A DNA stretch of 48,396 bases from NCBI GenBank assembly GCA_017847725.1, contig JAGAXW010000012.1:1-48396 (forward strand). Direction: 5' to 3'. The notes under the pieces are model-generated. The model searched no databases. It had not been told where the DNA came from and was given only the letters and a program-made list of their open reading frames with translations. Positions 43,901-48,396 of this stretch are shown in pieces. Source of the stretch: Prevotella sp. Its GTDB lineage: Bacteria > Bacteroidota > Bacteroidia > Bacteroidales > Bacteroidaceae. The translations under genes were made by a program, and so were the position numbers. Within the stretch, counting starts at the first letter, position 1. Each line of letters opens with the position of its first letter.

Positions 43901-45617
43901 CATCGAGGTTGACGGCACCATTGAGCAGGGAGTTGCGGCTGTACAGGTCGGCATGGGCCTGCCCATGGCGGACATCGGCATGGGCAGTGACGTCGGTGAG
44001 GTGGAGCTGCCCGTAGTGCAGCTGGTGGATGTGGGCATCGGCCTGCAGCGTGGTGCGCGGCGAGAAGAAGTCGAAGCCTTGTCCCTTGGCATTGACGTCG
44101 GCACTGACGGTATAGATGGAGTCGTGGGGCATGAAATGGTGGACGTTCAGATCGCGCACACCGACCTCGGCATCGTAGCGCATCAGGTCGCCGTTGAACA
44201 GGCCGTGGGCCTCGACCGTTCCATGGCCCTCATGGACGGTGACATCAGCGATATAGTTGGCGCCGTCGGCCTTCAAACGGCCGTCGGCACGTATGCCTGA
44301 CGGGATGCGGAGGGTGCGCTGCATGTCGCGGCTGAGCAGGCCGGTGACGAAATGGAGGTTCTGCGTCTGTGCCTTGAACCGGATGTCGGCACGCAATTTC
44401 TTGGAATCGTCGAGATTGGCGGCAAAACCGCTGGCGGTGGCATGGAAGGCGGAAGGCAGCGAAAGCTCAAGGTCGTTGAAGTCCATGTGCTGCAGATTGC
44501 CCATGAGGGCTCCCTCGACGGTGAGCGGCGCGTCGGGCCAGCGCTGGCGGAACGCCTGCGGCAGGTTGTCCATAAAGGGGAGCAGGTCGGGCTTGCCCAA
44601 CTGGGCGGCAACGTGCAGGCGCATCTTGCCGGGGTCTATCGAGTCGGTCAGCGAGAGGGGCAGGTCGAGCTGGACATCCATCTCGGAGTGGGGAGTCTTC
44701 AGACGGAACTGGGGCAGGCGGATGCTGCCGTCCTCCATCGCCACAGGGCCGGAGAGCTCGGTGACCTGCAGGCCGTTCTTCTCGCGAAGGGCAATGTTGC
44801 GCACACGCAGGCGCAGCGTGGGGTCGTGGAAGTAGATGCTGTCGAGCGAGACGGCGAGGTGGGTGAGGTCGATATGATTGTAGTCGAGACCGCTGACGCG
44901 TGGCTCGTAATTCTGGTCGTACTGAAGACCGCCGTTGAGCCAGTCGGCACTGCCCACGGTATACGTCTGCGAGGCAAGGTCGACAAGGGCCTCGCGGGCT
45001 GTCAGCGTACCGATATGGGCACGGACGCTCAGCGTGTCGCCAGGCATATGGAAGGCGACATCGGAACGGGCGATGACGGCACTGTCGACATGAATCTGCC
45101 AGTGATTCTTGGAGGTCGTGGTATCCTCGGGCACAGAGTCGTTCATGGCGATATCCAGACGGGCATCTTCCAGACGGGCACCGTTGACCTCGACGGTCTG
45201 ACGGTCCAGGTCGATACCCCTGCTCTGCACATACAGTCTGCCGAAACGGCCCTTCACCCGCACGGCATCGACGAAGCCGTTGGTGTTAAGGCGGGTGTTG
45301 GCAACCTCGAGCTCGTTGATGACAACGCGCTGGCGGAAAAGGGGCAGCAGCTGGACGTCGACAACCACTCGCTCGACATCGGCAATCGTGTCGGGCTGAT
45401 GGACGACGCTCAGGTCACTGATGGCCAGGTCGAGAGGAAACGACAGGCTGACATGGTCTACGCTGATATCCATGCCTGTCTTCTCCGAGGCGACGGCTGT
45501 CACCCTGTCTACCACCCAGTTCTGGACTGGCGGCAGATAAATCAGAATGGTGAGTATGATAAATAGCAGAACCGGGCTGAGCAAAACGCCCAGAATCCAC
45601 CATAAAGCTTTCTTCAT
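40986..45617 (-). CDS. tamB: Translocation and assembly module protein TamB
   Basis: The 1543-residue protein has an N-terminal membrane helix (about 5-28), a very long stretch of repeated beta strands forming an extended groove, and a C-terminal DUF490/TamB domain (about 1180-1480: LDLRGRLDVLSTTDMGYIL, GGGTLRMRYNPADNLQLTGR, FTIQDGSYIEFTGDPMNPTL, LMSMGPAQRGKLAVTMLTTG). AsmA-like/TamB proteins bridge the periplasm and are thought to carry lipids or help assemble outer-membrane proteins. The tail is Pro/Gln-rich (PQPQRPFNRRPQPQPVP). It is the largest gene here and is translationally coupled to tamL. Confidence 0.94.
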   Translation of the reverse strand: MKKALWWILGVLLSPVLLFIILTILIYLPPVQNWVVDRVTAVASEKTGMDISVDHVSLSFPLDLAISDLSVVHQPDTIADVERVVVDVQLLPLFRQRVVINELEVANTRLNTNGFVDAVRVKGRFGRLYVQSRGIDLDRQTVEVNGARLEDARLDIAMNDSVPEDTTTSKNHWQIHVDSAVIARSDVAFHMPGDTLSVRAHIGTLTAREALVDLASQTYTVGSADWLNGGLQYDQNYEPRVSGLDYNHIDLTHLAVSLDSIYFHDPTLRLRVRNIALREKNGLQVTELSGPVAMEDGSIRLPQFRLKTPHSEMDVQLDLPLSLTDSIDPGKMRLHVAAQLGKPDLLPFMDNLPQAFRQRWPDAPLTVEGALMGNLQHMDFNDLELSLPSAFHATASGFAANLDDSKKLRADIRFKAQTQNLHFVTGLLSRDMQRTLRIPSGIRADGRLKADGANYIADVTVHEGHGTVEAHGLFNGDLMRYDAEVGVRDLNVHHFMPHDSIYTVSADVNAKGQGFDFFSPRTTLQADAHIHQLHYGQLHLTDVTAHADVRHGQAHADLYSRNSLLNGAVNLDALMSKKRIDATISTDFREFDLYKMRLVDKPLVIGLCGHFDVRSDLHLSHYVSGLINDLTVSDSGHVYRPSDIGLLVKTTPDTTYLRAQSGDFIVKADASGDYERLLKRLTVLGDSAMAQMEQHRIDQPALRALLPTMKFHLESQRENPVATILKSTQQIDFKDLLFDLTTSSEGGVNGSGHIHSLNVSDVRLDTINFRLTQRRERLSFGGRVCNNKKNPQFVFNALFDGILQERGATFGVRYYDAADKLGARIGAQAEMVDSGLHIRLVPDRPMLGYKEYALNKDNYLLFGFNKKIHADIQLQADDGMGLKVYSEHTDPTALQDITLTLHRINLDEITSVIPYAPRMTGTLDGDYHVVQDAAGHFSVVSDMSVQQMTYERSPIGNVSTEFVYLQKEDNTHAVEGRLFRDQAEIGVLTGTYYNAGEGTLDARLKLEHLPLNIVNGFISDHLFGLQGYGDGELTVKGQLSKPHVDGEIYLDSSYVESIPYGVTLRFDNDPVRIVDSNLLFENFTVYAHNENPLNVQGNVDFGDLDNILVNVRMRARDFQIIGSKEQPKSVAYGKAFVNVFAMMKGTLDDLDLRGRLDVLSTTDMGYILRDSPITTGNELDNLVKFTDFSDTAQVVVQRPSLTGLRMDMTVNVSKGAHIMAYLNPDHSNYIDLLGGGTLRMRYNPADNLQLTGRYTLSNGEMKYSLPIIPLKTFTIQDGSYIEFTGDPMNPTLNITATEHVKASVTNADGVGRSVAFDCGVVISKTLKDMGLEFTLDAPEDMDLHGELMSMGPAQRGKLAVTMLTTGMYLADGNTRPFSMNSALSSFLSSEINSLTGNALRTLDLSFGMDNHTDATGRDHTDYSFKFAKRFLHNRLRIAIGGMVTSGSEVSNRNKSFFDNVSLEYRLDNTANKYLNLYFQNNSYDWLDGYTQKYGGGFTWRRTLQRFTDIFRFKEPQPQRPFNRRPQPQPVPADTLKTENNETK

Positions 45618-45643
45618 AAAATCGAACTTTGCAAAGTCTGATG

Positions 45644-45651
45644 CAAAAATA
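45644..45651 (-). promoter_or_regulatory. -7 box of the tamB-tamL operon
   Basis: TATTTTTG on the minus strand, 26 bases before the tamB ATG. The -33 area is not clear, so confidence is moderate. Confidence 0.5.
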
Positions 45652-45674
45652 GCGCAAAAATTGCAAATACGGAA

Positions 45675-46388
45675 TTATTTTACCGTTTTTTTTAGGCTCT
45701 GCCACAGATTATCGACTGGCAACGGGGAGTCGACGACAATCTGCTCTCTGGAAACGGGATGGACAAACTCGACACGTCGGGACAGCAGCGAGATACTGCC
45801 GTCGGGATTGCTGCGGCGGGCTCCATACTTGAGATCGCCCTTGATGGGACAGCCCATGGCGGACAACTGGCAGCGTATCTGGTGATGGCGGCCTGTGAGC
45901 AGATGGACCTCCAGCAGCCAATAACGGTCAGACTGGCCTATCAGGCGATAGCGCAACAGGGCTTTCTTGGAGCGGGGAACCTCATGATCGTAGGCATACG
46001 ACTTGTTCTGCTGCTCATTGCGCACCAGCCAGTGCTCCAGCTCATGCCATTCGCCATCCAGCTGCGGCCGGCAACCGCGCACTCCTACCCGCTCGCCCCG
46101 CATTTCTATAATGGCCCAGTAGGTCTTGTGTACCTGACCCTCACGGAACATGTCATTCAGGCGGGTGAGGGCTTTAGACGTACGGGCAAAGACAACAAGA
46201 CCGGAAACAGGACGGTCAAGGCGATGCACCACGCCAAGGAAGACGGCGCCTGGCTTCTGGTACTTTTCCTTAATATACTGTTTCACCGCATCGGAGAGCG
46301 GAGCATCGCCAGTCTTGTCGCCCTGCACGATCTCTCCGCTCTCCTTATAGACGATGATAATATGGTTGTCCTCGTAGACTACCTGCAT
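45675..46388 (-). CDS. RluA-family pseudouridine synthase
   Basis: This 237-residue protein has the RluA catalytic motif VVHRLDRPVSGLVVFARTS (Asp in HRLD), followed by LLTGRHHQIRCQLSAMGCPI. It converts uridine to pseudouridine in rRNA or tRNA. It has no S4 RNA-binding domain and is short, like the RluA/TruC-type single-domain enzymes. The target base cannot be named. It follows fabG by three bases on the minus strand. Confidence 0.94.
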   Translation of the reverse strand: MQVVYEDNHIIIVYKESGEIVQGDKTGDAPLSDAVKQYIKEKYQKPGAVFLGVVHRLDRPVSGLVVFARTSKALTRLNDMFREGQVHKTYWAIIEMRGERVGVRGCRPQLDGEWHELEHWLVRNEQQNKSYAYDHEVPRSKKALLRYRLIGQSDRYWLLEVHLLTGRHHQIRCQLSAMGCPIKGDLKYGARRSNPDGSISLLSRRVEFVHPVSREQIVVDSPLPVDNLWQSLKKTVK

Positions 46389-46391
46389 ATC

Positions 46392-47129
46392 TTACATATT
46401 CATACCGCCATCGACCTGAATCACCTGTCCGCTGACATAGCTGGACATATCACTGGCGAGGAAGGTTGCCACATTGGCAATGTCCTCGACCTGGCCGCCG
46501 CGGCGCAGAGGTATCTTCTCAACCCATGCCTTACGGACATCGGCAGGCAGAGCAGCTGTCATAGCGGTCTCAATGAAACCGGGAGCAATGGCATTGGCAC
46601 GGATACCCTTCGGACCCATCTCCTGACCAATACTCTTGGCAAGCGCTATCAGTCCGGCCTTTGATGCAGCATAGTTGGCCTGACCGGCATTGCCATGAAC
46701 ACCCACGACAGAGGCCATATTGATAATCGAGCCATTGCGCTGGCGCATCATCACGGGGACACAGGCATGGATGAAATTGAAGGCCGACTTCAGATTAACG
46801 GCAATCACAGCGTCCCACTGCTGCTCTGTCATACGCAGCATCAGACCGTCTTTCGTAATACCGGCATTGTTCACCAGTATATCAATTGAGCCAAACTCTT
46901 CCTTCACTGCCTTAACAACCTCCTCGGTCTGAGCAAAGTCTGCAGCATTAGAGGCATAGCTCTTTGCCTTAACACCAAGGGCGGCAATCTCCTTCTCCGT
47001 CTCTTCATTGACCTCAAGGTCTGTGAAAGCTATATTTGCACCCTCTGCGGCAAATTTCAATGCGATGGCTTTACCGATACCACGTGCAGCGCCCGTAATC
47101 AGCGCTGTCTTTCCTTGTAACATTCCCAT
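46392..47129 (-). CDS. fabG: 3-oxoacyl-[acyl-carrier-protein] reductase
   Basis: The 245-residue short-chain dehydrogenase has the NADPH-binding TGAARGIGKAIA (12-23), NNAGIT, the catalytic Ser in INMASVVG and the Tyr-Lys pair in NYAASKAG, then APGFIETAMT. Length and the C-terminal SYVSGQVIQVDGGMNM fit FabG of fatty acid synthesis rather than a catabolic dehydrogenase. It lies downstream of a TetR-type regulator and upstream of the pseudouridine synthase gene. A 70-base gap separates it from the regulator. Confidence 0.94.
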   Translation of the reverse strand: MGMLQGKTALITGAARGIGKAIALKFAAEGANIAFTDLEVNEETEKEIAALGVKAKSYASNAADFAQTEEVVKAVKEEFGSIDILVNNAGITKDGLMLRMTEQQWDAVIAVNLKSAFNFIHACVPVMMRQRNGSIINMASVVGVHGNAGQANYAASKAGLIALAKSIGQEMGPKGIRANAIAPGFIETAMTAALPADVRKAWVEKIPLRRGGQVEDIANVATFLASDMSSYVSGQVIQVDGGMNM

Positions 47130-47199
47130 AATTTATATAATATTTAATGTTTCGCTCGACCTAAGGCAAAGGTTTACCTTTTGGTCTAAATTTTCATTT

Positions 47200-47790
47200 T
47201 TACAACTTTCTCTTGCCTAAGGCACTGTATACGATCTTTGCGACCTGTGGCTTGGTGGCCTCTTCTGTCATGCCGTGGGCTATACGGCCGTAGATGTAGG
47301 GAACCTCCAGGCCCTTGATACAATAGTGAGTGATGTCAGCCACCAACTCTACATTGTCTATATCGAACTCACCGTCTTCCTTGCCCTCGCGGAACACCTT
47401 GCGAAAGAGTTCTATCTCTGCATCGTCGAAATTCTTGCGAACCTTCTCAACCATCCAGATGTTGCGGAAGAACTCGGCACGCAAGTTACCATTACGTACA
47501 ACGGTCTCACGTATCATGCTCAAGTGAAGGTATATCAACTCGATTATCTTCTCCTGGGGCGGAACACGCTTGGCGGCCACTTCGTCCAACTGGTCGGAAA
47601 GACGCTCCAGCTCAGACTCAATGACAGCATAATAAATGTCTTCCTTCGATTTGAAATAGGTATAAAGCGTACGGCGACCTTTCCCAGAGGCCTGAGCTAT
47701 ATCGTTCATGGTTGTGCTCTCTAAGCCATTCTTAGCAAAAAGCTGGCGAGCAACATCCACAAGTTTCTGGCGTGTCTTAGATATGGACAT
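47200..47790 (-). CDS. TetR/AcrR family transcriptional regulator
   Basis: This 196-residue regulator has an N-terminal TetR helix-turn-helix (LVDVARQLFAKNGLESTTMN, then IAQASGKGRRTLYTYFKSKE) and a helical ligand-binding domain. Directly downstream fabG in the same direction suggests control of fatty acid synthesis (inference); FadR/FabT-like TetR regulators of lipid genes exist in other phyla. Its own promoter is a consensus pair at 47838-47869. Confidence 0.93.
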   Translation of the reverse strand: MSISKTRQKLVDVARQLFAKNGLESTTMNDIAQASGKGRRTLYTYFKSKEDIYYAVIESELERLSDQLDEVAAKRVPPQEKIIELIYLHLSMIRETVVRNGNLRAEFFRNIWMVEKVRKNFDDAEIELFRKVFREGKEDGEFDIDNVELVADITHYCIKGLEVPYIYGRIAHGMTEEATKPQVAKIVYSALGKRKL

Positions 47791-47837
47791 AATTCAGTTC
47801 TCTCAAATTTACTTTTGCATATCGCAATTACAGTGTG

Positions 47838-47869
47838 CAAAATTATAGAATACTTCTGAAATAGCCAAA
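47838..47869 (-). promoter_or_regulatory. Promoter of the tetR-fabG-rluA cluster
   Basis: On the minus strand TTTG (47866-47869), a 20-base spacer and TAATTTTG (47838-47845) match the consensus. The leader before the ATG at 47790 is about 42 bases. Confidence 0.75.
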
Positions 47870-47925
47870 CATTTATTTTACAAAAGTGAGAAAATACTTA
47901 TTTTTAGCGATTTCTTCACAAAAAA

Positions 47926-47957
47926 TTTGCACAATTAAAAAAAAAGTCATACCTTTG
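47926..47957 (+). promoter_or_regulatory. Promoter of tRNA-fMet
   Basis: TTTG (47926-47929), a 20-base spacer and TACCTTTG (47950-47957) make a perfect consensus promoter 19 bases before the tRNA. Confidence 0.85.
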
Positions 47958-47976
47958 CACCCGCTTACGATAACAT

Positions 47977-48049
47977 CGCGGAGTGGAGCAGTTGGTAGCT
48001 CGCCAGGCTCATAACCTGGAGGTCGCATGTTCGAATCCTGCCTCCGCAA
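47977..48049 (+). tRNA. Initiator tRNA-Met (anticodon CAU)
   Basis: The RNA starts CGCGGAG and ends CTCCGCA-A, so the first pair is an unpaired C1-A72, the hallmark of initiator tRNA. GTGGAGCAG and GGTAGCTCG also match initiator tRNAs. The anticodon loop CTCATAA gives CAT. The anticodon stem is CCAGG/CCTGG, with two G-C pairs next to the loop and an A-T pair where E. coli has the third. CCA is not encoded. Confidence 0.94.
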
Positions 48050-48054
48050 CTTTC

Positions 48055-48092
48055 AGAAGCCCGAGTCGAAAGACTTCGGGCTTCTTTCGTTT
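48055..48092 (+). terminator. Terminator of tRNA-fMet
   Basis: agaagcccgagtc, a GAAA loop and gacttcgggcttct pair with one bulged base, followed by ttcgtttt. It starts seven bases after the tRNA 3' end. Confidence 0.8.
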
Positions 48093-48164
48093 TGCTACGG
48101 CAAGACTCTTCAATGCTCCCGGCCGCAGTTCTTCGCAAAGCGAAGCGTCCCTTCGGGCCGAGCG

Positions 48165-48191
48165 CGAATCCTGACTCCGCAACTTTCAGAA
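48165..48191 (+). repeat. Second copy of the tRNA-fMet 3' end
   Basis: These 27 bases match 48032-48058, which cover the end of the T arm, the acceptor 3' strand and nine following bases, with a single mismatch (a for c at 48174). The copies lie 133 bases apart in direct orientation. It is either an attachment-site scar at the tRNA or the remnant of a second tandem tRNA gene. Confidence 0.8.
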
Positions 48192-48210
48192 ACGAGCATG
48201 AAAACAGCGA

Positions 48211-48248
48211 AAAAAAGTAGCCCTGTCATCACTGTGAAGACAGGGCTA
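48211..48248 (-). terminator. rRNA operon terminator after 5S
   Basis: A perfect 10-base stem (tagccctgtc / gacagggcta) with an 11-base loop is followed on the minus strand by CTTTTTT. It lies just beyond the 5S 3' end. Confidence 0.88.
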
Positions 48249-48259
48249 ACTCGAGAAAA

Positions 48260-48371
<112 letters not shown>

Positions 48372-48396
48372 ATATAAGGCTATTGACAAATTCCAC

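Noticed and set aside
41586-45566. Several long plus-strand open frames opposite tamB
   Set aside because: All are antisense to a well-formed TamB sequence and have shadow-type composition.
47160-47222. Repeated CCTAAGGCA near fabG as a TetR operator
   Set aside because: One copy lies inside the regulator's last codons and the two are only nine bases long; chance is not excluded.

Overview
The window is chromosomal DNA from a Bacteroidota bacterium, most likely of the Prevotella group (inference). The promoters are of the Bacteroidota type: -7 boxes TAnnTTTG, often with a -33 TTTG about 20 bases upstream. The gene set fits too: a lipoprotein TamA variant (TamL) beside TamB, DUF6452/DUF6048, DUF4199, DUF4827, a DsbD-thioredoxin fusion, and C-terminal tails like those of type IX secretion cargo. 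No species name is justified.

Layout. (1) Positions 1 to about 4,860 are visibly AT-richer than the rest and form a mobile island next to tRNA-Ser(UGA). It carries an IntDOT-like tyrosine recombinase, a small winged-helix protein, a relic-like gene-poor stretch, and an Xre regulator - Fic AMPylase - HNH-family gene cluster that runs off the left edge. (2) 4,886 to 8,062 holds tRNA-Ser, mutS2, and an SRP RNA (ffs) transcribed together with tRNA-Thr(UGU). (3) 8,070 to 12,498 is an operon of DUF4199, glycosyltransferase 2, DUF6452, DUF6048, ApbE and a Crp/Fnr regulator. (4) 12,583 to 20,776 is housekeeping: M3 peptidase, dCMP deaminase, S41 protease, DciA-like/RecF, a TPR protein, RibH, exonuclease III and an LEA-like lipoprotein.

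(5) 20,788 to 31,531 is the most interesting region. Two adjacent operons run in the same direction. Operon A encodes three secreted beta-helix proteins of the DUF4353/Cthe_2159 type plus a small secreted protein. Operon B encodes a VTC-domain polyphosphate polymerase homologue, a DUF4956 membrane protein, a DUF2490 outer-membrane barrel, another beta-helix lipoprotein, and a LytS/LytTR two-component pair. Both promoters carry the same 13-base direct repeat, twice, with an exact 21-base period, just upstream of the -33 box. That is the geometry expected of a LytTR-type operator, so the local regulator may control both operons. I propose one regulated surface system that couples polyphosphate chemistry to beta-helix surface proteins; no CotH kinase is present.

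(6) 31,558 to 34,234 encodes DsbD and a PorT-like barrel. (7) 34,420 to 47,790 is all on the minus strand: TetR regulator, FabG, RluA, TamB, TamL, a nucleotidyltransferase, NrnA, DUF4827 and GlmM. (8) The right end has initiator tRNA-Met, a partial duplicate of its 3' end, and the 5S rRNA end of an rRNA operon on the minus strand.

Several genes (mutS2, recF, dsbD, the DUF4199 gene) start within 4 to 8 bases of their -7 box, which predicts leaderless or nearly leaderless mRNAs.
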